Shown here: piece after piece, positions 26,001 through 35,726 of the stretch
Layout: every line of letters starts with the position of its first letter
Numbering within the stretch: the first letter of the stretch is position 1
Assembly: GCF_000321025.1 (NCBI RefSeq)
Contig: NZ_HE610718.1
Location: 164,266 to 225,513 of the forward strand
Source: Peptoniphilus senegalensis JC140
GTDB taxonomy: Bacteria; Bacillota; Clostridia; Tissierellales; Peptoniphilaceae
DNA: 61,248 nt
Direction: 5' to 3'
The notes under the pieces: generated by a model
The model's database searches: none
The model's input: the letters and a program-made list of their open reading frames with translations, nothing else
Told to the model about the DNA's origin: nothing
Position numbers and translations under genes: made by a program

Positions 26001-27323
26001 ATGAAAGTCGCAAAATTTGGTGGCAGTTCTCTTGCCGATGCTGTTCAACTGAAAAAAGTTAAGGATATTATTATTAAAGACGATGACAGAAAGTACATCG
26101 TCGTGTCTGCGCCTGGAAAGGGCATAAACAACAATCACAAGGTTACTGACCTTCTAGCAATGTGCCACGAACTAAGTGCGCATGAATTGAATTTTAACGA
26201 AGTTTACAAGATCATCGAGAATGTTTTTAAAAATATTGTTGATGATCTTGTTTTGGATATTGACATTGATGGGATTTTGCAAGATGTGAAAAATGAAATT
26301 ACAAATGGAGCAAGTTATGACTTTGTTATAAGTCGCGGCGAATTTATTAGTGCCCAAGTCCTCGCAAAGTTTTTGGGCTACGATTTTGTTGATGCCAGAG
26401 ATTTAATTGTCTTTACTGATGGGGCCTTAGACCTTCCAAAGTCTACGGCAAATATTAAAAATATTTTGATTAAGCACGATAGAGCTGTTGTCCCTGGTTT
26501 TTATGGCCTTGACGAGTTTGGCAAAGTCCACACCTTTTCTCGTGGCGGCTCTGATGTAACTGGCTCTGTCATTGCTTCTGCCCTCGATGCAGAAATGTAT
26601 GAAAATTTCACTGACGTCAGTGGCTTTTTAGTTGCCGACCCAAAAATTGTAAGGGACTCCACTCCAATTGGCACTATTACTTACAAGGAGCTTCGCGAGC
26701 TTTCCTACATGGGCGCCAAGGTCCTTCACGAGGAAGCAATCTTCCCTCTTCGCGATAAAAATATTCCAATTAATATAAAAAACACTAATGCACCTAATGA
26801 CGAAGGAACTTTAATTGTATCTAAATGTGCTTATAGAAATAAAAATATTATAACTGGAATTTCGGGCAAAAAAGATTTTACTGTTATAAATCTTGAAAAG
26901 GTAAATATGAACACTGAAAAGGACTTTTTCAGAAAGCTAACTACTGTCTTTGAATCTAATGATATTTCCATTGAGCACATGCCTTCAAGCATTGACTCAG
27001 TTTCCGTCATTGTTTCTGATTCTCAAATTGCAGCAAAATTAAATAAAGTCCTTGAAGAATTAAAAATTTATCTTAATGTTGATAGCATTAGTTGGGAGCG
27101 TGACATTTCCCTTATTGCTGTAGTTGGTCGAGGAATGATTAATGAAAAGGGCGTGTCTTCAAGAACTTTTACTGCTCTTGCTAGAAATGGAATTAACATA
27201 AAAATGATTAGTCAAGGTTCTAGCGAAATAAATATTATTATTGGTGTTGAAACTAAAGATTTTGAAAAGGCTATTGAAGCTATTTACAGAGAGTTTTATA
27301 AGGAGGAAAAAAATGAAATATAA
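26001..27323 (+). CDS. lysC: Aspartate kinase (monofunctional)
   Basis: Phosphorylates aspartate, the first step to Lys/Thr/Met. I use ATG 26001 (440 residues) with AAAGGAG upstream; the frame stays open further upstream but the protein family begins VAKFGGSSLADA. The kinase domain includes FSRGGSDVTGS (about 183-193) and VLHEEAI (about 240). Two C-terminal ACT domains (about 290-365 and 370-435, with VVGRGMINEKGV and IKMISQGSSEINI) bind the feedback amino acid. First gene of lysC-asd-hom-thrCB; being alone with threonine genes, threonine is the likely effector. Confidence 0.96.
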   Translation: MKVAKFGGSSLADAVQLKKVKDIIIKDDDRKYIVVSAPGKGINNNHKVTDLLAMCHELSAHELNFNEVYKIIENVFKNIVDDLVLDIDIDGILQDVKNEITNGASYDFVISRGEFISAQVLAKFLGYDFVDARDLIVFTDGALDLPKSTANIKNILIKHDRAVVPGFYGLDEFGKVHTFSRGGSDVTGSVIASALDAEMYENFTDVSGFLVADPKIVRDSTPIGTITYKELRELSYMGAKVLHEEAIFPLRDKNIPINIKNTNAPNDEGTLIVSKCAYRNKNIITGISGKKDFTVINLEKVNMNTEKDFFRKLTTVFESNDISIEHMPSSIDSVSVIVSDSQIAAKLNKVLEELKIYLNVDSISWERDISLIAVVGRGMINEKGVSSRTFTALARNGINIKMISQGSSEINIIIGVETKDFEKAIEAIYREFYKEEKNEI

Positions 27324-28290
27324 TGTAGCAGTTGTTGGAGCAACTGGTTTAGTTGGGAGTACAATGTTAAAGGTTTTGAGCGAGGAAAATTTCCCAATTG
27401 ACAATTTATATCTCTTTAGCTCAAAAAAATCTGCAGGAAAAACTATTAACTACTGCGGAAAAGATTACACAGTTGAAGAGTTAAAGGAAGACTCCTTTGA
27501 CGGAAGAAATATAAAAGTTGCCCTCTTCTCTGCTGGCGGCTCTGTCAGTGAAAAATTTGCTCCTCTTGCTGCAAAAGCTGGTGCAATTGTAGTTGACAAT
27601 TCCTCTGCCTTTAGAATGGATCCAGAAGTTCCTCTAGTAGTTCCAGAAATAAACCCTGAAGACATTAAATTGAACAAGGGAATTATTGCAAATCCAAATT
27701 GTTCTACTATTCAGTCAGTCCTTCCTCTCAAACCAATTCATGACAAATACAAGATAAAAAGAGTTATCTATTCAACTTATCAATCTGTGTCTGGTTCTGG
27801 TATCAAGGGAATTTCTGACCTTGAAGAAGAAACAAATCTTGCCTACAAGTATCCAATTAAAAATAACTGCATACCACAAATTGATGTCTTCTTGGACAAT
27901 GGCTACACAAAGGAAGAAATGAAGATGATTAACGAAACTAAAAAAATTCTTCATGACGACTCCCTTCTTGTGACAGCTACAACAGTGCGTGTTCCTGTGA
28001 GAAATTCTCACAGCATTTCTATAAATGTTGAAGTGGAAAAGCCTTTTGAAATTGAAGATGTGAAAAAAATTATAGCTAACTACCCTGGCATGATCTTGGA
28101 AGATGACCCAACTAATGAAATCTATGCCATGCCCCTAATGGCAAAGGACAAAAACGAAGTCTTCGTTGGAAGAATTAGAAGAGACTTCACTGTGGAAAAT
28201 GGCATCAACCTTTGGTCCTGTGCCGACAACATTAGAAAGGGTGCTGCCACAAATGCAGTGCAAATAGCAAAGAAACTCTTGGAGGTTTGA
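27313..28290 (+). CDS. asd: Aspartate-semialdehyde dehydrogenase
   Basis: NADPH-dependent reduction of aspartyl phosphate. 325 residues from ATG 27313 with AGGAGGAAAAA; overlaps the lysC end by 11 bases. N-terminal nucleotide-binding VVGATGLVGSTML, nucleophile Cys in ANPNCSTIQ (about 119-127), and the histidine motif region VRVPVRNSHSISI (about 229-241). Length and motifs fit the Gram-positive Asd type. Confidence 0.97.
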   Translation: MKYNVAVVGATGLVGSTMLKVLSEENFPIDNLYLFSSKKSAGKTINYCGKDYTVEELKEDSFDGRNIKVALFSAGGSVSEKFAPLAAKAGAIVVDNSSAFRMDPEVPLVVPEINPEDIKLNKGIIANPNCSTIQSVLPLKPIHDKYKIKRVIYSTYQSVSGSGIKGISDLEEETNLAYKYPIKNNCIPQIDVFLDNGYTKEEMKMINETKKILHDDSLLVTATTVRVPVRNSHSISINVEVEKPFEIEDVKKIIANYPGMILEDDPTNEIYAMPLMAKDKNEVFVGRIRRDFTVENGINLWSCADNIRKGAATNAVQIAKKLLEV

Positions 28291-28291
28291 T

Positions 28292-29473
28292 TTGAAAATT
28301 GCAATAATGGGCTTTGGCACTGTGGGAACAGGCGTCGAAGAAATTTTGTACAAAAAGAGAAAATCACTATTAAAAAATAATTTTGATATAACAATAGAAA
28401 GAATTTTAATAAAAAATAAAAATAAGAAGAGAAAGCCTCACGACAAAGATTTAATTTTCACAGATGACTTTGATGAAATCTTAAATTCAGACCTTGATAC
28501 TGTCATTGATGTGACTTCAAACCTAGAAGAAACTCATGAGAGAATTGTAAGACTCATGAAGGCGAAAAAAAATATTGTCACTGCCAACAAGGCTGTGGTC
28601 TCAAAATATTTTGAAGAATTAAGTGAGCTTGCTCGTGAAAATGAAGTTTACTTAGCCTATGAAGCCTCCGTTGCTGGCGCAATTCCAATAATTCATCCCC
28701 TCATGGAGGAAGTCTTTTTTAATGATATTTCTGAAATCTCAGGAATTTTAAATGGCACTTCAAATTACATCTTGTCAAAAATGGAAAGAGAAGGACTTGA
28801 TTATGAAGAAGTTTTAAAAGAAGCACAAGAGCTTGGCTATGCAGAGGCTGACCCTTCTGCCGATGTGGATGGACTTGATGCCATGAGAAAAATTAGGATC
28901 CTATCCTCTCTCATTTACGATGCAAAAATAGCTGAAGATGAAATTTTTACTTTTGGTATAAGCACTATAAAAAAATCAGATTTTAATTTTGCAAAGGATA
29001 TGGCTTACTCTATTAGGCTTCTTGGCAAGTCCTCTTTAAAAGATGGCAAGATAAATATTTCTGTCATGCCAAGATTTTTGAAAGATGATTTTTTTGCAAA
29101 AACTTTTGCTAGCACAAATGCAATAAAAGTTCTCGGCGAAAATTTTAAAAGCTGCGAATTAAAAGGTCCTGGTGCAGGTAAGCTTGAGACAGCTGATGCA
29201 ATTATGCGTGACCTTCTTAGAATTCTTGCAAAAAGAGAAATTGCAACTTTTTATAGGGCAGAAAATTCCTATCCAGTAGAAAATAATTTAGAAAAAAAAT
29301 ATTACCTTAGGACATCAAAAATTTCTGATGAACTTAAAAATCTAACTTCATCAGAAAAAATTATTGGCGAGGATCACCACATTATTACCAAAAAAATTGA
29401 GCTCAAGAAATTAACTTATGCAATAGATGGCTTAAAAGACATTTTCATTGCAGAAATAGAGGAGGAAATATGA
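28292..29473 (+). CDS. hom: Homoserine dehydrogenase
   Basis: Reduces aspartate semialdehyde to homoserine with NAD(P)H. 393 residues from TTG 28292 (GGAGG 6 bases upstream). The Rossmann start is IAIMGFGTVGTGVEEIL; TANKAVVS (about 97-104) and the catalytic domain ILNGTSNYILSKME...YAEADPSADVDGLDAMRK (about 150-200) are clear. The C-terminal portion (about 330-393, beginning YYLRTS) resembles a shortened ACT domain, so feedback control may be reduced or lost. 1 base after asd and overlapping thrCB by 4. Confidence 0.96.
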   Translation: MKIAIMGFGTVGTGVEEILYKKRKSLLKNNFDITIERILIKNKNKKRKPHDKDLIFTDDFDEILNSDLDTVIDVTSNLEETHERIVRLMKAKKNIVTANKAVVSKYFEELSELARENEVYLAYEASVAGAIPIIHPLMEEVFFNDISEISGILNGTSNYILSKMEREGLDYEEVLKEAQELGYAEADPSADVDGLDAMRKIRILSSLIYDAKIAEDEIFTFGISTIKKSDFNFAKDMAYSIRLLGKSSLKDGKINISVMPRFLKDDFFAKTFASTNAIKVLGENFKSCELKGPGAGKLETADAIMRDLLRILAKREIATFYRAENSYPVENNLEKKYYLRTSKISDELKNLTSSEKIIGEDHHIITKKIELKKLTYAIDGLKDIFIAEIEEEI

Positions 29474-31764
29474 AGTTTTTATCAACTAGAAATTCCAACT
29501 TAAAAATATCGGCTAGGGAAGCAATTGTAAAAGGTATCTCTGATGATGGCGGTCTTTTTGTTCCAGAGTACTTCCCCAAATTTGACATAAGTGAAAATTT
29601 AAGTCTCAAATACATTGACCTTGCCCATAAAATTTTGTCCCTATATTTGACTGACTTCGACAGCGAAGAACTTTTAAAAATAATAGAAAAATCTTACGCA
29701 AGTTTTGAAAATGAAATTGCAAAAGTGACTTGTAAAAAAGATTTTTACCTAGAACTTTATCACGGAAGAACTGCTGCCTTTAAGGACTTTGCCCTTTGCC
29801 TTCTTCCCAACCTTTTGTCCTACGCCAAAAAATCTCTTGGCATAAAAGACAAGACGCTAATTTTAACTGCAACTTCTGGCGACACAGGTAAGGCTGCCCT
29901 AGAAGGATTTTACAACACAGAAAATATAGATATTTTAGTTTTATATCCAACAGAGGGAGTTTCTGCAATTCAAAAAAGGCAAATGGACTCAACAGACTCA
30001 CTTAACTCAAAGGTTATTTCCATTGACGGAAATTTTGATGACGCTCAGTCTGCTGTGAAAAAAATTTTTACCGATAAAGACATAAAAAAGAAGTTAAAGG
30101 AAAAAAATATTTACCTTTCCTCTGCCAATTCAATAAATATTGGAAGGCTTTTGCCACAAATTGTCTATTATTTTTATGCCTATGCTGACTTAGTTAAGGC
30201 AGAAAAAATTTCATGTGGTCATAAAATTTCTTTCTGTGTTCCAACTGGAAACTTCGGCGACATCTTGGCTGGCTACTACGCAAAACAAATGGGACTTCCA
30301 GTAGACAAGCTTATTATCGCATCAAATTCAAACAATGTCTTGACAGACTTCTTCAAAACTGGAAGATACGATGCCAATAGAGAACTCAAAAAAACTATTT
30401 CGCCATCAATGGACATCTTGGTATCAAGTAATTTGGAGAGGCTTATCTATCACAAGTCATCTGATGAAGTTGTAATAGAAAAAATGAAAGAGCTTGCTGA
30501 AAATCACATTTTTGAATTTAAAAATGACTTCAATGAATTTTTGTGTGGCTACGCAAGTGAAGATGATACAAAATCTACTATTGCAAAAACTTTTAAAGAA
30601 GAAAATTATCTAATTGACCCACATACAGCTGTGGCAAAGCACATAGTAGATGAGCTTTCTTTAAAAAATACAGTGATTCTTTCCACTGCCAGCCCCTACA
30701 AATTTTCTTCATCAGTCTTATCTGCCCTTGGCGAAAATCTTTCACAAGATGAATTTAAAAATATAGACGCTCTCTATAAACTATCTGGTGTAAAAATCCC
30801 TTCTGAAATAAAAAAATTGATGGACAAAAAAATAATTCACAAGACAAGAATAAATAAAAGTGAAATAGATGAAGAGCTTTTAAAATTTGCAAGTCGTGGC
30901 AAGAGAATTTCTGTGCCTGCAACTTCTGCCAACCTTGGACCAGGCTTTGACACTCTTGGACTTTCCTTAAACTTATATAACACTTGTGAATTTAAAATAA
31001 GTGAAGACAGGAAAGCTTTTGAAGAAAATATAAAGAGCAATTTGATTTATAAATCTTACGCTCATACTTTTGAAGTTTACGGAGAAAAAACTCCTCCAGT
31101 AAAATTTAAACTATCATCAGACATACCCATGTCTCGTGGACTTGGCTCTTCTGCAGCCTGCGTAGTCATGGGCATAATGGCTGCCTTTGATGTCATGGAA
31201 AAAGATTTTGACAAAAAAGAAATTTTAAAAATTGCAACAGTCATAGAAGGACATCCCGACAATGTTTCACCAGCAATTTTTGGCGGTGCAACAGCAGCGA
31301 TTTATGATCATGGTCAAGTTTTTGTTGAAAAATTTAATGTTTCTGACAAGATAAAATTTTTGGCACTAATCCCAGAATTTAAACTCAGCACAAAGCTTGC
31401 CCGCCAAGCACTGCCTGAGACTTACACTAAAGATGATGCAGTCTTTAATCTCTCTCGCCTATCACTTTTAATCTTGTCACTAATATCTGGAGATGAAAAA
31501 AATTTAAAAGTTGCCCTAGAAGATAAAATCCACGAACCTTACAGATTTAAACTTATACCAGAGATTGAACAAATAGAAGAAATCATAGATGAAAGCCATG
31601 CCCTTGGTCACTACCTAAGTGGTGCAGGCTCAACACTTATGATACTTCTTGACTATGCCGACAAAATTTCTGAAGAGTTTATAAAAAACAAAGTAAAGGA
31701 ATTAAAGGGCGATTACAAAGTCTTGCCACTTGAAATAGATAATAATGGTGCTTTTATCATTTAA
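29470..31764 (+). CDS. thrC-thrB: Fused threonine synthase - homoserine kinase
   Basis: One uninterrupted 764-residue protein. Residues 1-~470 are threonine synthase (PLP enzyme): STRNSN start, GRTAAFKDFAL with the PLP Lys (about 97-107), and LTATSGDTGKAALEGF (about 134-149). Residues 479-764 are homoserine kinase of the GHMP family: SVPATSANLGPGFDTLG (about 481-497), the ATP loop PMSRGLGSSAA (about 553-563), EGHPDNVSP (about 593-601) and a C-terminal GAGSTL loop. The join KFASRGKR has no stop or start sign. The order is reversed relative to the reactions (kinase acts first), but fusion would channel O-phosphohomoserine. Last gene of the operon. Confidence 0.96.
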   Translation: MKFLSTRNSNLKISAREAIVKGISDDGGLFVPEYFPKFDISENLSLKYIDLAHKILSLYLTDFDSEELLKIIEKSYASFENEIAKVTCKKDFYLELYHGRTAAFKDFALCLLPNLLSYAKKSLGIKDKTLILTATSGDTGKAALEGFYNTENIDILVLYPTEGVSAIQKRQMDSTDSLNSKVISIDGNFDDAQSAVKKIFTDKDIKKKLKEKNIYLSSANSINIGRLLPQIVYYFYAYADLVKAEKISCGHKISFCVPTGNFGDILAGYYAKQMGLPVDKLIIASNSNNVLTDFFKTGRYDANRELKKTISPSMDILVSSNLERLIYHKSSDEVVIEKMKELAENHIFEFKNDFNEFLCGYASEDDTKSTIAKTFKEENYLIDPHTAVAKHIVDELSLKNTVILSTASPYKFSSSVLSALGENLSQDEFKNIDALYKLSGVKIPSEIKKLMDKKIIHKTRINKSEIDEELLKFASRGKRISVPATSANLGPGFDTLGLSLNLYNTCEFKISEDRKAFEENIKSNLIYKSYAHTFEVYGEKTPPVKFKLSSDIPMSRGLGSSAACVVMGIMAAFDVMEKDFDKKEILKIATVIEGHPDNVSPAIFGGATAAIYDHGQVFVEKFNVSDKIKFLALIPEFKLSTKLARQALPETYTKDDAVFNLSRLSLLILSLISGDEKNLKVALEDKIHEPYRFKLIPEIEQIEEIIDESHALGHYLSGAGSTLMILLDYADKISEEFIKNKVKELKGDYKVLPLEIDNNGAFII

Positions 31765-31890
31765 AAATAAAGAGTCTCTATACTATAATCCGCTATTAAG
31801 AGTCTTCCTATATTCAGTTTTTTCCAAAGCTCAATATAGATATATGGTAAAAACGAAAACTTTATAAAATATATTTCATGTTTATATAAC

Positions 31891-31922
31891 AAACCCCTAA
31901 ATCTTAAAAATTTAGGGGTTTT
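31891..31922. terminator. Bidirectional terminator between the threonine and microcompartment operons
   Basis: Perfect 12-bp stem AAACCCCTAAAT / ATTTAGGGGTTT with loop CTTAAAA and T/A tracts on both sides, between convergent operons. The 126 bases from thrCB to here hold nothing else clear. Confidence 0.88.
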
Positions 31923-31953
31923 AAAATAAATATAATTTTTTTGCTTTTGTATT

Positions 31954-33366
31954 TTATCTAATGCTGAATGAATCTTTAATTACACATCTTCTTATTCTAC
32001 AAAAACTCTTTGCGCTTGTTATACCTTCGCCAGTAGGTCCTGCAATGGTAAATGTAGTAGATCCCTCTCCACCAACACCAATCCCAGAATATGAAGGTGC
32101 ATTTTTTACAAAAATTGTACATTCTAAAAGTTTTGCCATTTTTGATAATTTGTCAATATTTTTTGAGTGCATTATTGCAGTATGTCTATTTCCATGTTCT
32201 GCTTTATGTGCACACTCTATAGCTTCATCAACATTAGGAACTGGAACTATTGGAAGTATTGGCATCATCATTTCTTCAGTTACTAAATGATGATCTCTAT
32301 GTGTCTTAAAAATTATAAGTTTTATATCATCTGGAACATCAATGCCTATTTTACTTAAAATAAATTTTGCATCTTTTCCAACAAACTCAGTTTTTGGTTT
32401 TCCATTTTCTTGACTCACTGTACTATCAAGATTTTTTATATCACTTTCAGAGGTTAAAAGATAAGCTCCATTCTTCTTCATGTAGTAAATTAAATTATCA
32501 ATTTGAGATTCTACTACAAAAACTTCTTTTTCTGCTATACAAGGCACATTATTGTCAAAGCTTGCTCCATCTACAATGTCTTTTGCCGCCTTTTCTATAT
32601 TTGCAGTTTCATCTACAACTACTGGAGGGTTTCCTGCTCCTGCTCCTATTGCTTTTTTCCCTGATGAAAGAACTGTCTTTACAATTCCAGGACCACCTGT
32701 TGCCACCAAAAGTCTTATTTTTGGATGCTTCATCATATCATTTGTAGCTTCAATTGATGGTTCCTTAACCATAGTTATTAAATTATCAGGAGCTCCACTT
32801 TCAACTAATGCCTTATTTAACATTTTTATAAGAGTTATTGATGTCTTTTTTGCACGAGGATGTGGCGAGAATACAACAGAATTTCCTCCTACTATCATTG
32901 ATATCGAATTTGATATTATTGTTTCTGTAGGATTTGTTGTTGGCGTTATGGATCCTATAACTCCAAAAGGACAAAATTCTTCTAGCATAAGTCCATTAGA
33001 ACCCGTTAGTGCATTTGTCTTTAAATCTTCTTTTCCAGGAGTCTTAGTTGCCGCAACTTTATTTTTTATTATTTTGTCACTTACTCTTCCTATTTCAGTT
33101 TCTTCAACTGCCATTTTGGAAATTAAATTTAAGTTTTCTTCTTTTAATACTGTCTCTCGTATCACATCTGCAAATCTATCTCGTTCATCTATTGAAAGAT
33201 TATAAAGTTGTTTTTGAGCCTTATCTGCAGCTTCTATTGCATCATTAATATTGTCAAAAACTCCATAATTTTTTTGACAATCTATACAAGATTCATTTAT
33301 GCTTCCATCTTTTTTTAAGTCTTCAATTACTTGTTTTATAACATCATCAATCATGTTATTTTCCAT
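31954..33366 (-). CDS. pduP: CoA-acylating aldehyde dehydrogenase with encapsulation peptide
   Basis: 470 residues. Oxidises propionaldehyde (or 3-hydroxypropionaldehyde) with NAD+ and CoA to the acyl-CoA inside the compartment. The N-terminal amphipathic helix NMIDDVIKQVIEDLKK (about 4-19), followed by a Ser/Cys-containing linker, is a standard encapsulation peptide. Catalytic Cys276 is in FDNNVPCIAEKE; GAGAGNPPVVVDETAN lies at about 241-256. Last gene of the operon, overlapping eutJ by 11 bases, with an AGGAGG ribosome site. A second paralogue lies at 40339-41655. Confidence 0.93.
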   Translation of the reverse strand: MENNMIDDVIKQVIEDLKKDGSINESCIDCQKNYGVFDNINDAIEAADKAQKQLYNLSIDERDRFADVIRETVLKEENLNLISKMAVEETEIGRVSDKIIKNKVAATKTPGKEDLKTNALTGSNGLMLEEFCPFGVIGSITPTTNPTETIISNSISMIVGGNSVVFSPHPRAKKTSITLIKMLNKALVESGAPDNLITMVKEPSIEATNDMMKHPKIRLLVATGGPGIVKTVLSSGKKAIGAGAGNPPVVVDETANIEKAAKDIVDGASFDNNVPCIAEKEVFVVESQIDNLIYYMKKNGAYLLTSESDIKNLDSTVSQENGKPKTEFVGKDAKFILSKIGIDVPDDIKLIIFKTHRDHHLVTEEMMMPILPIVPVPNVDEAIECAHKAEHGNRHTAIMHSKNIDKLSKMAKLLECTIFVKNAPSYSGIGVGGEGSTTFTIAGPTGEGITSAKSFCRIRRCVIKDSFSIR

Positions 33367-34192
33367 TTTTTCCTCCTAAACAACTCTTTGCTATACCTAA
33401 AGGTGTTACCAATAGAGCTTCTTCACTTCTATGCGTTTTTATTCCAGTTATCCTCTCAAATAACTCTTCTATTCCGTTAAAATTTGATGCCCCGCCAACT
33501 AAATATAAATTCTCTACATCTTTATCGTCTAAAACATTTTTTACTATGCTTGCCATTTTTTCTAAAACTGGCTTTATAATAGTGAATATCTCTCTGTTAT
33601 TGGAATTTATTTTTAACTTTTCAGCTTCATCAATATCTATATTATAATATCCAGCAATAGTCAAATTCATATGATGACCACCAGTAGGCTCATCCCAGGT
33701 CCCAACAACCTTGCCATTTTTTAATAAGCTTATACCAGTTGTTCCGCCACCTAAATCAACTATTGCTCCATCCTTTATTTTTAAAGCTTTTGCTGCTGCT
33801 GTCGGTTCATCAACTATATTTGTTACTACAAAGTCAGCCGACTCAACTACATTTGATATAGATTTTACACTTCTAGGATCTATTCCTGGTGGTATAGCAC
33901 ATGCCGCATATACAAGTTCTTTATTGATTAATTTTTCTAATTTTTCTTTAAGATCTCGAACAATCTTTATTGCACCCATATAATCAACAACTATTCCATC
34001 TCTTACAACTTTAGCAGGCTCAATTAAACCTGCTATTGGGTTGTTTTTCATATCTGTTACTACAAGTACAATATTTGCAGTGCCAAGATCCACTCCAACT
34101 TTCAATTCCCTATCTTTAAATTCAATAAATTTATTTTCTTTTATTAGTTTTGAAAGCTTTAATACATCCTTATTCTTTATCAATATTTTCAC
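33356..34192 (-). CDS. eutJ: EutJ-family microcompartment chaperone-like protein (actin/Hsp70 fold)
   Basis: 278 residues from a GTG start that overlaps the pduL stop (GTGA). ASKHA-type motifs: VGVDLGTANIVLVV (about 32-45, phosphate 1), VDEPTAAAKAL and AIVDLGGGTTGISLL (about 145-175, phosphate 2), and LVGGASNFNGIEELFE (about 232-247, adenosine). EutJ proteins occur in ethanolamine and GRE compartments and are presumed to assist folding or assembly of enzymes; activity has not been shown. In this operon it lies between two cargo enzymes, in keeping with that idea. Confidence 0.92.
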   Translation of the reverse strand: MKILIKNKDVLKLSKLIKENKFIEFKDRELKVGVDLGTANIVLVVTDMKNNPIAGLIEPAKVVRDGIVVDYMGAIKIVRDLKEKLEKLINKELVYAACAIPPGIDPRSVKSISNVVESADFVVTNIVDEPTAAAKALKIKDGAIVDLGGGTTGISLLKNGKVVGTWDEPTGGHHMNLTIAGYYNIDIDEAEKLKINSNNREIFTIIKPVLEKMASIVKNVLDDKDVENLYLVGGASNFNGIEELFERITGIKTHRSEEALLVTPLGIAKSCLGGKNGK

Positions 34193-34836
34193 CTAACAAA
34201 TTTTTTTAAAACTACATAATCGTTATTTTTTATACCAACAGCATTAGCTTCGTCAGTATCTAAGTGCATTTCAAGTGCGTATTTATCACTCACTCTAATG
34301 AGTACATTGCCCATTACAGCTTTTCTCTCTCCAAAAAACTGCACATCTACAAAATCTCCATCTTTTACATTCATAAATTTTGCATCTTCAGGCTTCATAT
34401 GGATATGTCTAAGAGCAATAATTGTTCCTTCAGGCATACTTATTCGCCCACAAGGCCCTATAATCTCTATACCCGGTGTTCCTTTAAGCTTTCCTGATTC
34501 TTTTATAGGTGCCTTTACTCCCAATTTAAAAGAATCAGTAAGAGAAATTTCAACTTGTGATTTATCTCTTATAGGTCCTAAAATTCTTACATTGTTAAAC
34601 TCGCCTTTTGGTCCGCGTATAGTTACACATTCTTGTGCTGCAAATTGTCCGGGCTGTTTTAATGTTGATTTAACAGTAAGCTCATAATTCTTCCCAAATA
34701 AGCTTTCTAAATCTTCTTTGGATAAATGCACATGTCTATTTGAAACACCTACAACAATTTTGTGATTATTTATGTCATTTATTCTTTTCAAAACTTCCTT
34801 TGAAATTTTTTCTACAAGTTCATTATTATTCAACAT
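34189..34836 (-). CDS. pduL: Phosphate propanoyltransferase PduL
   Basis: Converts acyl-CoA plus phosphate to acyl-phosphate and regenerates CoA inside the shell. 215 residues. N-terminal helix ELVEKISKEVLKRIND (about 6-21) looks like an encapsulation peptide. Two PduL domains carry the zinc-binding His: VGVSNRHVHLS (about 29-39), RHIHMKPEDAK (about 142-152) and LEMHLDTDEANA (about 188-199). The acyl-phosphate kinase (PduW/AckA) is not in this window and must be supplied elsewhere. Confidence 0.95.
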   Translation of the reverse strand: MLNNNELVEKISKEVLKRINDINNHKIVVGVSNRHVHLSKEDLESLFGKNYELTVKSTLKQPGQFAAQECVTIRGPKGEFNNVRILGPIRDKSQVEISLTDSFKLGVKAPIKESGKLKGTPGIEIIGPCGRISMPEGTIIALRHIHMKPEDAKFMNVKDGDFVDVQFFGERKAVMGNVLIRVSDKYALEMHLDTDEANAVGIKNNDYVVLKKFVR

Positions 34837-34855
34837 ATTACTCCCTTTTTCTTAC

Positions 34856-35719
34856 TTAGAAAATTAAATTAATTACAAACATACTGATTACAATTACTAT
34901 TGCTGGTGGATCGATGTATGTATCACAATTAGAGTTAAATACTTTTCCTGCAATTACCCAAAGTATTGCATTTATAAATCCTGTTATTGCTGCTAAATAT
35001 ATATTTTGTGTCATAATAAATACAGTTGCAGCAGGATATGTGATGTGGTGAGTTATAGGAATTGCGAATCCCATTTGTAAAAATATAAGTGATAAAGCAG
35101 AAATCCCAAAAACAAAAACAGGATAAATAGCCATTGCATCTTGGCTAACCCCAGCCTCAATAAGCTTTTGTCCAATAACTGCTACTCCTAATGCAAATAG
35201 AAGACCATTTACAGAATTTAATAGTATTTCATCTTTTGGAAATATATCTCTTTTTTCTCCTTCTTTTAATGTGCCAATAATAGAAGTTTTGCCCATAATT
35301 ATTCTATTTAAAAACAAAACTACACATACACAAAAAGCGGGATAATCAGTTACAAATACAGATTGTTTTGTTATAAGAGTAAAAGTAACTATACCTAAAA
35401 TTCCATAAAGTCCGCCTACCAGTAATGTTTTTATGTCATTAATGCCAAAAAGTGCTGCCAAAACATTTTGTGCGCTATCTAACTTCTTAGCTTTATTAGC
35501 TGCATAAGCTGCTGCTGCAGCTCCAGCTGCAAAAGATACATGAGGTCCAAAGAAAGGTCCAAACGCCACAGTACCTACAATAAAATCTGTTACTCCTGAA
35601 AGAGTTAAAACAGAGCCTATTAAAGCAAATACGCCTGTTAAAATAAAGGCTGGTATAGAACCAAAAGCTGTTCCAAATATTCCTCCTGTAAAGCCTGCAA
35701 GTATTGTTAAAATATCCAT
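34856..35719 (-). CDS. Polytopic membrane protein of the microcompartment operon, function unknown
   Basis: 287 residues with about eight to nine hydrophobic segments and several Gly/Ala-rich stretches (GFTGGIFGTAFG near the start; FGPFFGPHVSFAAGAAAAAY at about 54-73). A charged cytoplasmic loop KEGEKRDIFPKDE is at about 152-164, followed by conserved-looking ITHHITYPAA (about 224-233). I do not recognise the family. Its position between pduL and metK in a single operon suggests transport of the diol, its product, or a cofactor precursor; it is not a glycerol facilitator (no NPA motifs). Confidence 0.75.
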   Translation of the reverse strand: MDILTILAGFTGGIFGTAFGSIPAFILTGVFALIGSVLTLSGVTDFIVGTVAFGPFFGPHVSFAAGAAAAAYAANKAKKLDSAQNVLAALFGINDIKTLLVGGLYGILGIVTFTLITKQSVFVTDYPAFCVCVVLFLNRIIMGKTSIIGTLKEGEKRDIFPKDEILLNSVNGLLFALGVAVIGQKLIEAGVSQDAMAIYPVFVFGISALSLIFLQMGFAIPITHHITYPAATVFIMTQNIYLAAITGFINAILWVIAGKVFNSNCDTYIDPPAIVIVISMFVINLIF

Positions 35720-35726
35720 AGTACAC

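Noticed and set aside
32552-33205. Plus-strand open frame of 217 codons across the aldehyde dehydrogenase
   Set aside because: Mirror frame of pduP; no ribosome site, low-complexity hydrophobic product, and the opposite strand encodes a complete enzyme.
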